A stretch of DNA of 64,000 bases from an uncultured Lachnospiraceae bacterium (GTDB taxonomy: Bacteria > Bacillota > Clostridia > Lachnospirales > Lachnospiraceae), in contig CANQSA010000001.1 in NCBI GenBank assembly GCA_947626415.1, positions 186,001-250,000 on the forward strand, read 5' to 3'. Under the pieces are notes generated by a model. The model was not told the origin of the DNA. It was given only the letters and a program-made list of their open reading frames with translations, and did no database searches. Every line of letters starts with the position of its first letter. Positions within the stretch are counted from its first letter, which is position 1. Below are positions 52,794 to 62,626 of this stretch, piece after piece. A program made the translations under genes and the position numbers.

Positions 52794-54161
52794 TTGAGCG
52801 AAAACCCATATTCCAGAATCACAGAAGAAATCGTAAACCTGGCGCAGATCTGCACAGAGCACTGCGGCATTGATCCGGATCTTTACAGTATGTATGATGT
52901 AAAGCGGGGTCTGCGCGACATTAACGGGAAGGGCGTTCTGGCAGGGCTGACAGAGATCGGCGATGTCGTTTCCTATGAGACGGTCGACGGAAAATCCGTA
53001 CCCTGTGAAGGCCGCCTGTATTACCGGGGGATTAACATAGAAGATATTGTAAGCGGTTTTCTGCGGGAAGACCGTTTTGGATTTGAAGAAGTAACTTATC
53101 TGCTTTTGATGGGAAAACTGCCGAATAAAGCCGAATTGGATGATTTCTGCAATCTGTTGGCAAACTACCGAACGCTTCCCACTAATTTTGTGCGGGACAT
53201 CATTATGAAAGCGCCCAGCGCGGATATGATGAATACGCTGGCGCGGAGTGTGCTGACCCTGTATGCATATGACGACCGGGCAGACGATATTTCCCTGCCG
53301 AATGTCATGCGGCAGTCGCTGCAGCTGATCAGCCTGTTTCCGCTGTTTTCCGTTTACGGCTATCAGGCTTACCGGCATTATCATGAAGGCGACAGCCTGA
53401 TCATCCATACGCCGCAGCGCGGACTTTCCACAGCGGAGAATATCCTGTATCTGCTGCGTCCGGACAGTAAATATTCCCATCTGGAAGCCAAGATCCTGGA
53501 TCTGGCGCTGGTGCTTCACGCGGAACACGGCGGCGGCAATAACTCTTCCTTTACAACGCATGTGGTTTCTTCCTCCGGCACCGATACCTACTCCTCTACG
53601 GCTGCTTCGCTGGGTTCCCTGAAAGGGCCGAAGCACGGCGGCGCCAATATCAAGGTCGTCCAGATGTTTGAGGATATGAAACAGGTGATCCCGGACTGGG
53701 AGGACGAAGGACTGGTACGCCAATATTTGCATGATCTTCTGAATAAGAAAGCATTTGACCGGGCGGGTCTGATTTATGGGATGGGACACGCTGTTTATTC
53801 CATTTCCGATCCCCGTGCTAAAATCTTCCGCCGGTTTGTAGAAAAGCTGTCCGAAGAAAAGCATATGGAGAAAGAATTCCGGCTTTATTCTCTGGTAGAG
53901 GAACTGGCGCCGAAGGTGATCGCCGAGGAACGCCATATCTATAAAGGCGTCAGCGCCAATGTGGATTTCTACAGCGGTTTTGTTTATTCCATGCTGGGAC
54001 TTCCTACCGAATTGTTTACGCCGCTGTTTGCTATTGCCAGGATTACGGGCTGGAGCGCGCATCGCATGGAAGAGCTGATGAATGCCGGCAAGATTATCCG
54101 GCCCGCTTACAAAAGCGTGGCTGCCCATGTCCCATACGAACCGCTGGAAGGCCGCAGATAA
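52794..54161 (+). CDS. gltA: Citrate synthase
   Basis: Condenses oxaloacetate and acetyl-CoA; 455 residues. Active-site regions: EHGGGNNSSFTTHVV with GPKHGGANIKV, the catalytic His in LIYGMGHAVYSISDPRA, and the Asp in SANVDFYSGFVYSMLGL. It resembles the longer citrate synthases of gut Clostridia, which run a partial cycle toward 2-oxoglutarate and glutamate (compare gdhA at 3.8 kb). The start is TTG, with GAGGAGGAGG 8 nt upstream; no in-frame ATG fits better. It stands alone, facing polyphosphate kinase across a shared terminator. Confidence 0.95.
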   Translation: MSENPYSRITEEIVNLAQICTEHCGIDPDLYSMYDVKRGLRDINGKGVLAGLTEIGDVVSYETVDGKSVPCEGRLYYRGINIEDIVSGFLREDRFGFEEVTYLLLMGKLPNKAELDDFCNLLANYRTLPTNFVRDIIMKAPSADMMNTLARSVLTLYAYDDRADDISLPNVMRQSLQLISLFPLFSVYGYQAYRHYHEGDSLIIHTPQRGLSTAENILYLLRPDSKYSHLEAKILDLALVLHAEHGGGNNSSFTTHVVSSSGTDTYSSTAASLGSLKGPKHGGANIKVVQMFEDMKQVIPDWEDEGLVRQYLHDLLNKKAFDRAGLIYGMGHAVYSISDPRAKIFRRFVEKLSEEKHMEKEFRLYSLVEELAPKVIAEERHIYKGVSANVDFYSGFVYSMLGLPTELFTPLFAIARITGWSAHRMEELMNAGKIIRPAYKSVAAHVPYEPLEGRR

Positions 54162-54192
54162 TCCGCTTTTTTCAGATAAACAACCTTACATA

Positions 54193-54227
54193 AAACCGGC
54201 GCAGACCGATCAGTTCTGCGCCGGTTT
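54193..54227. terminator. Bidirectional terminator between citrate synthase and ppk
   Basis: AAACCGGCGCAGA pairs with TCTGCGCCGGTTT, a perfect 13-bp stem with a 9-nt loop. The stop codon of ppk lies inside the stem-loop. Confidence 0.85.
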
Positions 54228-56351
54228 CTTTCGTTTCCTGATTTTTCCCCATAGATGCCGCCGCCGTTTTTTCTCCGGTTCTGCCGCCAGATCCCGGTAA
54301 GATTCATACAAATACCGCTGGCTGTCTTTTGCGCGGCGGTTCTCCGGCTTTTTCTTTCTGTAGCTTCCGTCCGCGTTCATGTACCAGCCTCTTTCATCAT
54401 CCTGAATACAGGCCGTCAGGATCCGTAAGATTTCCTTTCGGATCTCCGGCTGCAGTATTTTGACAAAAACCTCTACCCGCCTGACTGTATTTCGGGTCAG
54501 CAGATCGCCGGAGCCGATAAAAATCTGCTGCCGCTCTCCCACGCCAAAACAGAAGATCCGGGAATGTTCCAGATATCTTCCGACAATACTCTTTACCGTA
54601 ATCTGTTCCGTCATGGATCTGACGCCCGGACGCAGACAGCAGATCCCGCGGATCACCAAATTGACTGTTACCCCTGCCCGGGACGCCTCCACTAATTTCC
54701 GCATGATCTCCAGATCGTTCATCGCATTTACTTTAATGGCGATATATCCGTCTCTGCTCTGCCGCTGCGCCCTGATCTCCGCTTCGATCAGCGCAAGCAC
54801 CCTGGTACGGTAACACAGGGGCGCCACCCAGAGCCGCTCCGCGGATGTGACGAATTCTCCGTTTCGCAGCGCGCAAAACACCGACTCTGCTTCCCTTCCA
54901 ATCTGTTCATCCGCTGTGATCAGCGAAAGATCCGTGTACAGCTCAGCCGTTTTTTCATTATAATTGCCCGTTCCGATCTGTGTAAGATAGGCGGTTTTAT
55001 TCCGGTGTTTCTTCGTGATCAGACACAGCTTCGCGTGGATCTTATATCCCGGCGGTCCATACAGGATCCGGCAGCCGGCTTTTTCCAGTATTCTGGTATA
55101 TTCAATATTACTCTGCTCGTCAAATCTGGCGCGCAGTTCCACAAAACAGCTTACTGCTTTCCCCTGCTCCGCCGCATAGAGCAGCGCCGCTACGATCTTG
55201 CTGGGATTGGCCAGGCGGTACAGCGAGATCTGAATGGAAATCACTGCCGGATCGTTCCCCGCATCATAAAGCAGCTGTACAAAGGGCTGCATGGTCTGAT
55301 ATGGAAAATGCAGCAGAAGATCGCTTTTTTCCGCAAGGGCCATTACTCTGCCTTTCTGCAGCGGGATCCGGTTTACGGGAATCTGCGGCGGATAGAACAG
55401 TTTTTCCGCCTGCTTCGGCGTCAGCTTTAACTGTTCCCGAAATCCGGGCTCCGGCGAAAACTCCAGCGGGATCCCAGATGTAAAAACCCGGTTCGGTTCC
55501 ATTTTTAACTGTCTGCACAACAGCTCTGACAGTCTGGGAGACGGCGGTTTCCAGAACTGCAGCCGCACGGGAGGCAATCGTCTGCGCGCCTGCAGCAGCG
55601 TTTCCACGGTATCGCGGTAATCCGGGTCCGCTTCTTCCTCCAGCACACTCTCTTCATACTCCAGATCGGCGCTCCGGGTAACGCGGATCAGATTGATCTC
55701 CTTCGGCCGCTGTCCCCGGAACAGCCTCGCGGCAAATTTGGCTACGATCTCCGCCGTAAACGCGATCCTGCGCTTATTTTCCAGCTCATACATATAAAAT
55801 CGGGGCAGGCTGCCCAACGGAATCATGCCAAGCTGCCTTGCCCCATCTTTTGTATCAAATAAGATCACCATATACTGTTCTTTGTTTTTAAGAAACGGGA
55901 ACGGATGCCGGCTGTTCACGATCTGTAAAGACAGCTGATACCGCAGTACATGATTGAAATAATTCTGCAAAATCAGTGCGTCCACCTTTTCCAGATGGTC
56001 CGGTTCCAGGATCAGGATTCCGGCCTGCTTTAAGCGGGCACAGATCTGACCGTACAGCTCCGCCGCTTTTTCGGTCAGTTTCCTTACCTCCTTCATAATA
56101 TGAAACAGCTGCTCCGCCGCCGTCTGTCCCGTTTTTACATCCCGCCGTTTCGGTTCCGCCAGCATCCGGTCTGTCAGAGAGCCGACCCGCACCATAAAGA
56201 ATTCATCCAGATTGGAATGAAAAATGGAAAGAAATTTTAAGCGTTCCAAAAGCGGCGTTTTTTCATCGGCGGCCTCCATTAAGATCCGCCCGTCAAACGC
56301 AAGCCAGCTCAATTCTCTGTCCAGATAGAGCCCCGTATGATATTCCCCCAT
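54210..56351 (-). CDS. ppk1: Polyphosphate kinase 1
   Basis: Builds polyphosphate from ATP, membrane-associated in other bacteria; 713 residues. The N-terminal domain opens YLDRELSWLAFDGRIL. The catalytic half has the phosphorylated His in GPPGYKIHAKLCLIT and the second His in VGRYLEHSRIFCFG, with phospholipase-D-like spacing, plus TQIGTGNYNEKTAELYTDLS. The C-terminal tail is very basic (KKRRRHLWGKIRKRKKPAQN). It lies 24 bp after the ABC exporter genes and may be read with them. Confidence 0.95.
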   Translation of the reverse strand: MGEYHTGLYLDRELSWLAFDGRILMEAADEKTPLLERLKFLSIFHSNLDEFFMVRVGSLTDRMLAEPKRRDVKTGQTAAEQLFHIMKEVRKLTEKAAELYGQICARLKQAGILILEPDHLEKVDALILQNYFNHVLRYQLSLQIVNSRHPFPFLKNKEQYMVILFDTKDGARQLGMIPLGSLPRFYMYELENKRRIAFTAEIVAKFAARLFRGQRPKEINLIRVTRSADLEYEESVLEEEADPDYRDTVETLLQARRRLPPVRLQFWKPPSPRLSELLCRQLKMEPNRVFTSGIPLEFSPEPGFREQLKLTPKQAEKLFYPPQIPVNRIPLQKGRVMALAEKSDLLLHFPYQTMQPFVQLLYDAGNDPAVISIQISLYRLANPSKIVAALLYAAEQGKAVSCFVELRARFDEQSNIEYTRILEKAGCRILYGPPGYKIHAKLCLITKKHRNKTAYLTQIGTGNYNEKTAELYTDLSLITADEQIGREAESVFCALRNGEFVTSAERLWVAPLCYRTRVLALIEAEIRAQRQSRDGYIAIKVNAMNDLEIMRKLVEASRAGVTVNLVIRGICCLRPGVRSMTEQITVKSIVGRYLEHSRIFCFGVGERQQIFIGSGDLLTRNTVRRVEVFVKILQPEIRKEILRILTACIQDDERGWYMNADGSYRKKKPENRRAKDSQRYLYESYRDLAAEPEKKRRRHLWGKIRKRKKPAQN

Positions 56352-56375
56352 ATTCTCTCATACTCCCGTGATCGA

Positions 56376-58121
56376 TCATGATAATTCAAACTGACTGTTG
56401 TACAGTTCAGCATAAAATCCGTTCTTCGCAAGCAGGGACTGGTGCGTTCCCTGTTCAATGATATGCCCGTCCTTCATAACCAGGATCATATCCGCCTCCC
56501 GAATGGTAGAAAGCCGGTGCGCCACAATAAAACTGGTACGTCCCTGCATCATCTTGGTAAACGCCCGCTGAATCCGGATCTCCGTTCTGGTATCAATGGA
56601 GGAGGTCGCTTCATCTAAGATCAGCATGGGCGGCAGAGAAAGCATAACCCTGGCGATACACAAAAGCTGCTTCTGGCCGCCGGACAGGTTTCCGCCGTCT
56701 TCCGTAAGCTCCGTATCATACCCTTTGGGCATTCGTTTGATAAAGCTGTGTGCGTGGGCTTCCTTTGCGGCCCGTACGATCTCTTCCTCTGACGCATCCG
56801 GTTTTCCGTATGCGATATTTTCCCGGATGGTCCCGGACTTCAGCCAGGTTTCCTGCAGCACCATGCCGTAGTGTTCCCGCAGGCTGTGACGGGTAATCTC
56901 ATAAATACTGTGTCCGCTGACCCGGATATCGCCGCTGTCCGCGTCATAAAAACGCATCAGCAGGTTGATCACGGTACTTTTTCCGCAGCCGGTAGGCCCT
57001 ACGATCGCCACCCGCTGACCCGGCTCTACATGCAGATTCAGACCGGTGATCAAATCCTGATCCGGCGTATAAGAAAATGCCACATTTTCAATATCTACTC
57101 TGCCGTCGGTTTCTGTAAGCGCGGGCATATCCTCCGGTTCCGCTTTCATCCCCGGCTCGTCGATCAGGGCAAACACCCGCGCGGCGGACGCCAGCGCCGT
57201 CTGCAGCTCCGTGATCACACCGGAAATCTCATTGAACGGTTTGGTATACTGATTGGCGTAGCTTAAAAACATGGTAAGCTGTCCTACCGTCAGCATATTG
57301 TGGATCGCCGCAATCGCGCCGGCAATTCCCACTCCGGCATAGACCAGCCCGTTCACGAACCGGGTCGACGGATTGGTAAGGGAAGAATAGAAGGTTGCCC
57401 GCAGACTGTGCTTGGCGAGTCTGTCGTTGATCTCACAGAAGGTTTCAATATTCTCCGCCTCATGTCCGAATGCTTTTACGATCTTCTGGCTGTCGATCAT
57501 CTCATTGACAAAAGAAGTCAGTTCTCCCCGGGTTTCCGACTGCAGCTTTGCCATCTCATACGTATGTTTGGCAATGAACCTGGCCACAAACAGGGATAAC
57601 GGCGTGATCACAACCACCACGATCGTGATCTGCCAGTTGGTAAACAGCATGAAAAATAAAGTTCCGAATATCGTTACCACACCGGTGAACAGTTGGGAAA
57701 ATCCCATGAGCAGTCCGTCGGAAAACTGATCAATATCCGCCACGATCCGGCTTACGATATCCCCATGCCCGTGCGCGTCGATATAACCGACCGGCAGCCG
57801 GGCAAGATGAGAAAACGCCTCGCAGCGAACATCCTGTACCACGCGGTATGCGATCCGATTGTTCAGGATATTCATGATCCACTGGGCAATGGCGGTAGCC
57901 GCCACTACGATCAAAAATTCGAATATGATCTTTTTTAATTCCCCGAAATCTACCCGGCCCGGTCCGAGGATCTGATCGACCGCGCGTCCGGTTAAGATCG
58001 GCGCGTATAAGATCAGGACAACCGATGCGGCTGCAAATAAAATGGATAACACCACGGAAAAGCGGTATCTGCGGATGGCCTGCAGAACTCGTCTGACCGT
58101 GCCGGTCTGTTTCTTTCTCAT
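56376..58121 (-). CDS. ABC exporter subunit (catalytically complete half)
   Basis: A 581-residue half-transporter: six membrane helices (about 20-310), then an ATPase with Walker A VGPTGCGKSTVINL, signature LSGGQKQLL and Walker B LILDEATSSID with the catalytic Glu. It overlaps the preceding exporter gene by 4 bp, so the two form a heterodimer of the BmrC/BmrD or MdlA/MdlB type. Substrate unknown; drugs or lipids are usual for this group. Confidence 0.9.
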   Translation of the reverse strand: MRKKQTGTVRRVLQAIRRYRFSVVLSILFAAASVVLILYAPILTGRAVDQILGPGRVDFGELKKIIFEFLIVVAATAIAQWIMNILNNRIAYRVVQDVRCEAFSHLARLPVGYIDAHGHGDIVSRIVADIDQFSDGLLMGFSQLFTGVVTIFGTLFFMLFTNWQITIVVVVITPLSLFVARFIAKHTYEMAKLQSETRGELTSFVNEMIDSQKIVKAFGHEAENIETFCEINDRLAKHSLRATFYSSLTNPSTRFVNGLVYAGVGIAGAIAAIHNMLTVGQLTMFLSYANQYTKPFNEISGVITELQTALASAARVFALIDEPGMKAEPEDMPALTETDGRVDIENVAFSYTPDQDLITGLNLHVEPGQRVAIVGPTGCGKSTVINLLMRFYDADSGDIRVSGHSIYEITRHSLREHYGMVLQETWLKSGTIRENIAYGKPDASEEEIVRAAKEAHAHSFIKRMPKGYDTELTEDGGNLSGGQKQLLCIARVMLSLPPMLILDEATSSIDTRTEIRIQRAFTKMMQGRTSFIVAHRLSTIREADMILVMKDGHIIEQGTHQSLLAKNGFYAELYNSQFELS

Positions 58122-59851
58122 GACGCCGACACCTCCTTTTGATCCATCTGGGAAAGGCAGATCTCCCGATAGACCTGACAGGTTTCGTACAGTTCCTCAT
58201 GGGTGCCGTCTCCCACCAGTCTGCCGTCGTCCATCACCAGGATCCGATCCGCGTTTTGCACGGTGGAGATCCGCTGAGACACCAGAAATACCGTCGTATC
58301 CCATTCCAGATCCCGGAGCGCCCTGCGCAGTCTGGCGTCCGTGGCAAAATCCAGCGCCGACGCTGAATCGTCGAGGATCAAAATCTCCGGTTTCTTTACA
58401 AGCGCTCTGGCTATCGTCAGCCGCTGCCGCTGTCCGCCGGACAGATTCCTGCCGCCCTGCAAAATCCGGGTGTCAAGCCCGTCTTCCTTTCCTTCTACGA
58501 TCTCTTTGGCCTGCGCCACCGCCAGCGCCGCGCCGATCTCTTCATCCGTAGCATCCGGTTTGCCCCACTGCATATTTTCCCGGATCGTACCGGAAAACAG
58601 CACCGCTTTCTGCGGAACCACGCCTATTTTTTCCCGCAGACGGGCAAACGGATATCGCTTCACATCCATACCGTCGATTAAGACGCCGCCCTCTGTGGCG
58701 TCATAAAACCGGGCGATCAGATTGACCAGCGTGGTCTTGCCGGAACCCGTACCGCCGATCACGCCAACGGTTTCTCCCCGTCCTGCCCGGAACGAGATAT
58801 GTTCCAGCGCCGCGTCTCCGGCGCCGGCATAGGTAAAGGACACATCCTCCATAATGACTCTGGGCGCTCTGGAACCCCCGGAGAACTTACCGTTTCCTTC
58901 CGTCATGGACGGTTCTGTTTCCAATACGGCAGCGATCCGCTTCGCGCAGGCAAGCGACCGGGTCAGCAGAATGATCAGATTCGCCAGCTTCACCAGTTCG
59001 ACCAAAATCTGCGACATATAGTTCACCAGCGCCACGACTTCGCCCTGCTGCAGTCTGCCGGTATTGACCTGATCTCCGCCGATCCACAGCACCGCCACCA
59101 GGCCCAGATTGATCAGAACGCAGGTAAGCGGATTGAGCAGCGCCGATATTTTCCCGACAAACGACTGGGTATGCCGCAGGTCCTTCGCGCATTCCGTAAA
59201 TTCCGCGATCTCGTCCTGCTGCCGGTTAAAGGCGCGGATCACCCGGACGCCAGTCAGATTCTCCCGCACCCGTCTTAAGATTCCGTCCAACTGCTTCTGT
59301 GCCTTGCTGTAATACGGCATGGTGATCAGCATAATCCCGAATACGACCACGGATAACAGCGGAATGACTGCCACAAAGATAAGCGCCGCCTTTCCGTCTA
59401 CCGTAAATGCCATAATCATGGAGCCAAACACGATAAACGGAGAGCGCAGAAACAGACGCAGCACCATATTGACGCCGTTCTGCACCAGGTTCACGTCACT
59501 GGTGAGCCGGGTCAGCAGCGTAGGCGTTCCGATCCGGTCGATCTCCGTATAGCTAAACGCATTGATATGCACAAATAAATCCTGCCGCAGCCGCCTGCCG
59601 AACCCGGTAGCCGCTTTTGCCGCAAAATACTGCGCCGTAACCGAGCTGACCAGTCCTACGATCCCCAGCAGGAGCAATACGGCTCCCATTAACAGTACAT
59701 ATCCCTGATCCCGGCCGGCCACGCCCACATCGATGATGTCCGCCATCACCAGAGGCACCAGCAGTTCAAAGCCGGCCTCCAGCATCTTAAACAGCGGCGC
59801 CAGGATACTCTCTTTCTTATATGCGGATAAATACACCAATAATCTCTTCAT
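58118..59851 (-). CDS. ABC exporter subunit (degenerate-site half)
   Basis: The partner half-transporter, 577 residues: six membrane helices, Walker A IGGTGSGKTTLVNL, signature LSGGQRQRLTIAR, and Walker B LILDDSASALD, where Asp replaces the catalytic Glu, the known asymmetry of heterodimeric exporters. Start MKRLLVYLSA with AAGAAGG upstream; the frame is open 17 codons further. The two subunits overlap (ATGA). A LacI-type regulator gene lies upstream but ends in a terminator, so control by it is not implied. Confidence 0.9.
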   Translation of the reverse strand: MKRLLVYLSAYKKESILAPLFKMLEAGFELLVPLVMADIIDVGVAGRDQGYVLLMGAVLLLLGIVGLVSSVTAQYFAAKAATGFGRRLRQDLFVHINAFSYTEIDRIGTPTLLTRLTSDVNLVQNGVNMVLRLFLRSPFIVFGSMIMAFTVDGKAALIFVAVIPLLSVVVFGIMLITMPYYSKAQKQLDGILRRVRENLTGVRVIRAFNRQQDEIAEFTECAKDLRHTQSFVGKISALLNPLTCVLINLGLVAVLWIGGDQVNTGRLQQGEVVALVNYMSQILVELVKLANLIILLTRSLACAKRIAAVLETEPSMTEGNGKFSGGSRAPRVIMEDVSFTYAGAGDAALEHISFRAGRGETVGVIGGTGSGKTTLVNLIARFYDATEGGVLIDGMDVKRYPFARLREKIGVVPQKAVLFSGTIRENMQWGKPDATDEEIGAALAVAQAKEIVEGKEDGLDTRILQGGRNLSGGQRQRLTIARALVKKPEILILDDSASALDFATDARLRRALRDLEWDTTVFLVSQRISTVQNADRILVMDDGRLVGDGTHEELYETCQVYREICLSQMDQKEVSAS

Positions 59852-59908
59852 TGTCGTTATAACCTTCTTACAGCATTCTCTTTTTTCCGTCCGTTTATAC
59901 ATCCGGCC

Positions 59909-59967
59909 AAAAAGGAACTGCCGCAGTCCGTTTTCCGCAATCTGAAAACCCGTTCTGCAGCAGTCCC
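59909..59967 (-). terminator. Terminator of the LacI-family gene
   Basis: A long imperfect hairpin (GGGACTGCTGCAG with CTGCGGCAGTTCC and an inner GTTTTC/GAAAAC) ends in TTTTTGG on the minus strand. Confidence 0.75.
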
Positions 59968-59998
59968 CTCCGCCAGGCTCCCCGTCTTTCCAGGCGGG

Positions 59999-60994
59999 TC
60001 ATTCTGCTTTCGCCGGCGTTACGCTCTCTCCGTCAATGATCTCATAGCCCAGCTTCAGCTGTCTGGAGATCAGCGTCTGCCGGTCGATCATTTCAAGCAG
60101 CATCTTCGCTCCTTCTTCTCCGCTCTTCCTGTGATAGAGATGGGCTGTGGTCAGCTTCGGCGTGATCACTCTGGAAATCCGGTTATGACCGATTCCCACG
60201 ACTGCCAGGTGTTCCGGGATCCGGTAACCCTTGCTCTTCAGATACTGTACCGCTCCCACCGCGATATCGTCCGTCGCGCAGAATACGCCGTTTAATCCCC
60301 GGCACCGTTTCAGCAGTTCTTCCATCTTCTCATAACCCGACTCCAGGCGGAAATCCGCCTCGATGATCTTGTCCCGTCCGTCCAATCCGTACTCCTTCAT
60401 CGCGTCAATGTAGCCCTTGATACGCTGCCTGCCTGCCGCTTCATCCCTGGGCGTCACACCGATGCATCCGATGTCTCTCCTGCCAGATTCCAGCATACGC
60501 AGCGTCAGTGCCTTCGCCGCTCCGTGGTCATCATGGTACACGCAGGGATAATCTTCATACTGCTGTCCGATGATAACGAGCGGGATCGTCATTTTCTTAA
60601 AAATCGTCTTATGCTGCTTGGTAAAGACCGTAGCGGAAAAAATAATACCGTCAACCGCATGGGTCAAAAACAGATTCAGATATTCCAATTCCCGTTCCAC
60701 CTGATGCTCTGTGTTCGCAAGCAGCATCTGATAACCCTGCTCCGCCAGGATACTGCTGATCCCTTCTGTTACTCTGGCTATGGCTTCGGAGCTAATCTTC
60801 GGTACAATAACGCCGATGATCTTGGAACGCTTCGTCCGCAGTACCTGCGCCTGCGTCGACGGCCGGTAGCCCGTCTTCTCGATTACTTCCCGAATCCGCT
60901 GCCGCTTCTCTTCACTGACATATCCGTTATTCAGATATCTGGATACCGCAGATACCGATACGCCTGCCAATGCTGCAATCTCACTGATGTTCAT
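59999..60994 (-). CDS. LacI-family transcriptional regulator
   Basis: A 331-residue repressor. The N-terminal helix-turn-helix and hinge are typical (ISEIAALAGVSVSAVSRYLN, SEEKRQRIREVIEKTGYRPS), followed by a periplasmic-binding-like sugar domain. The start is MNISEIAA, with AAGGAGGG 6 nt upstream. No sugar-use genes are adjacent: an ABC exporter lies on one side and BlaR/BlaI on the other, so its regulon is elsewhere. It has its own promoter and terminator. The effector cannot be read from the sequence. Confidence 0.93.
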   Translation of the reverse strand: MNISEIAALAGVSVSAVSRYLNNGYVSEEKRQRIREVIEKTGYRPSTQAQVLRTKRSKIIGVIVPKISSEAIARVTEGISSILAEQGYQMLLANTEHQVERELEYLNLFLTHAVDGIIFSATVFTKQHKTIFKKMTIPLVIIGQQYEDYPCVYHDDHGAAKALTLRMLESGRRDIGCIGVTPRDEAAGRQRIKGYIDAMKEYGLDGRDKIIEADFRLESGYEKMEELLKRCRGLNGVFCATDDIAVGAVQYLKSKGYRIPEHLAVVGIGHNRISRVITPKLTTAHLYHRKSGEEGAKMLLEMIDRQTLISRQLKLGYEIIDGESVTPAKAE

Positions 60995-61063
60995 GAAAGT
61001 CCCTCCTTTCCTATGAATTTTGTATGATATAACCATTTTCATCGTGTGAAAATTGTGCACTTT

Positions 61064-61092
61064 GTTATAAATTCATTGTAATGGATTGCCAA
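61064..61092 (-). promoter_or_regulatory. Promoter of the LacI-family gene
   Basis: Minus strand TTGGCA, 17-nt spacer, TATAAC, about 70 nt before the start. Confidence 0.6.
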
Positions 61093-61147
61093 CAAATAAG
61101 CAAGGAAAAAATACCGGAATGTCCGCATTTTTTTGTGAACGCAGAGA

Positions 61148-61178
61148 AAAGGCAGAGAAAATCACTTCCTCTGCCTTT
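61148..61178 (-). terminator. Terminator of the BlaI-BlaR1-like operon
   Basis: AAAGGCAGAG pairs with CTCTGCCTTT, a perfect 10-bp stem with an 11-nt loop. TCTCTG follows on the minus strand. Confidence 0.7.
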
Positions 61179-61240
61179 CCCGTTTGGAGACTTGCATATT
61201 CTATAATAAAGCTAGAACTGCCCGATGAATGTTTCAGTTC

Positions 61241-62626
61241 TTAGTAACTGTCTCTTATAAAATAAGTTCCCATTACATTGACCGGCGTGTCCGTCTTATT
61301 CTCTATGATCACATTATAGCTGCCGGTAGTGTTCAGGTAGAACGGATGACTTCCATAGTCGGTTATCTTCACATACCGTTTGAACCCGTCCGGTTCGATG
61401 ATACCGACCTGCACGGTGACATCGGTAGGCACAACGCTGACCGTTACATAAATACAGCCGCCCTTACATGCCTTGAAGTTCCGAGTCAGCGTAACGCCGT
61501 GGGCCTTTATATTCCAGTTAAATCCATAGGAACCTTCTTCATTGGGTTCCGCATCCGCCTTCGGCATGGCAGCATACGTCACCGCTTCCACAGGGGAGAG
61601 CTTCTCCCGGAATTCCATTAACTCCGGCTCTGCCGTGATTGCTTCTTCTACAGAAACCTCTGTGCCGGCATAGACGGATTCATACAGTTCCATTGCCGAA
61701 AGCGTAGCTCCGTAAACGGAACCGGTGCTCAAAATCAGAGCCAGCGCCATAGCGATCACGGCGCGAAGTCTGGTGTAGGGTTTTACATGCTGATTCTTGA
61801 TCATACGCTCAATCCTTTCCGATAACTCACTTTTCCCTTCGGTCAACCGGGGACTGATATAATCCTGAGCCGCATCACCCGCTGCGATTGCCAGGATAAT
61901 GGAGAAATATTCCCTGTGGCTCCCCATTTGTCTGCCGGCGCGGAAATCGCAGGAGTATTCGCTCCATCTCTGGATCAGCCGCATCAGGATCCGGACAACG
62001 GGATTAAAGAAATGAAGGATTGCCGCTATGGCTGCAAGCTGTTTCAGCCAGATATCGTGCTCCTTGTAGTGCGTCAGTTCATGGATCAGGATCACCCGCA
62101 GCTCTTCCTCACTGTAGTCCTCGACCGGAAGCATCACCTTCGGCCGCAGAAGCCCGCTGATCTGCGGTACCGGTACCCGATAGCTTCTGACGATCCCCAC
62201 ACGCTTTGCGGAAATATGCAGCTCGGCACAGATCGCCGCAAACTGTTTCTGAACCTCTGCGGGACACGGAATGCTGTCTGCGCACAAGTTATGTAATCTG
62301 CGGATTCCCCGGGCATAGCTGATCACACCCCAGATCACGCCTGCCAGCCAGACGGCGATAATCCCATAGCTGATCGATAAGATCAGCGGCGTCTTTACAA
62401 ACATATAGGCTTCCCAATAGCCCGAAAAGACAATCTTAAGATGCAGAACCAAATATCCGACCGGCACATAGTAGAACAGCAGCACCACTTTCAACAGATC
62501 GTACAGAATATTCGTCACGCCGGCACGTTCCAGAATCCTGCCAATCAGATACCACGCCAGAGTCAGGATACTGCCTGTAAGCGTAGTGATTACAAGCGCA
62601 TAGAGAAACTCAATCGTCCAGTCCAT
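61241..62626 (-). CDS. BlaR1-like M56 membrane metallopeptidase
   Basis: A 461-residue sensor-protease. Four hydrophobic segments are visible; the zinc protease motif LIHELTHYKEHD lies at about 180 between the third and fourth. After the last helix (VIAMALALILSTGSVYG) the extracellular part is about 150 residues, beta-rich, and ends NVMGTYFIRDSY. It lacks the penicillin-binding sensor domain of true BlaR1/MecR1, so the signal is probably not a beta-lactam. Overlaps the end of the BlaI-like gene by 17 bp. It presumably cleaves that repressor. Confidence 0.9.
   Translation of the reverse strand: MDWTIEFLYALVITTLTGSILTLAWYLIGRILERAGVTNILYDLLKVVLLFYYVPVGYLVLHLKIVFSGYWEAYMFVKTPLILSISYGIIAVWLAGVIWGVISYARGIRRLHNLCADSIPCPAEVQKQFAAICAELHISAKRVGIVRSYRVPVPQISGLLRPKVMLPVEDYSEEELRVILIHELTHYKEHDIWLKQLAAIAAILHFFNPVVRILMRLIQRWSEYSCDFRAGRQMGSHREYFSIILAIAAGDAAQDYISPRLTEGKSELSERIERMIKNQHVKPYTRLRAVIAMALALILSTGSVYGATLSAMELYESVYAGTEVSVEEAITAEPELMEFREKLSPVEAVTYAAMPKADAEPNEEGSYGFNWNIKAHGVTLTRNFKACKGGCIYVTVSVVPTDVTVQVGIIEPDGFKRYVKITDYGSHPFYLNTTGSYNVIIENKTDTPVNVMGTYFIRDSY

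Noticed and set aside
52716-54128. A 470-codon open frame on the minus strand
   Set aside because: It is antisense to citrate synthase, whose active-site motifs are complete on the plus strand.
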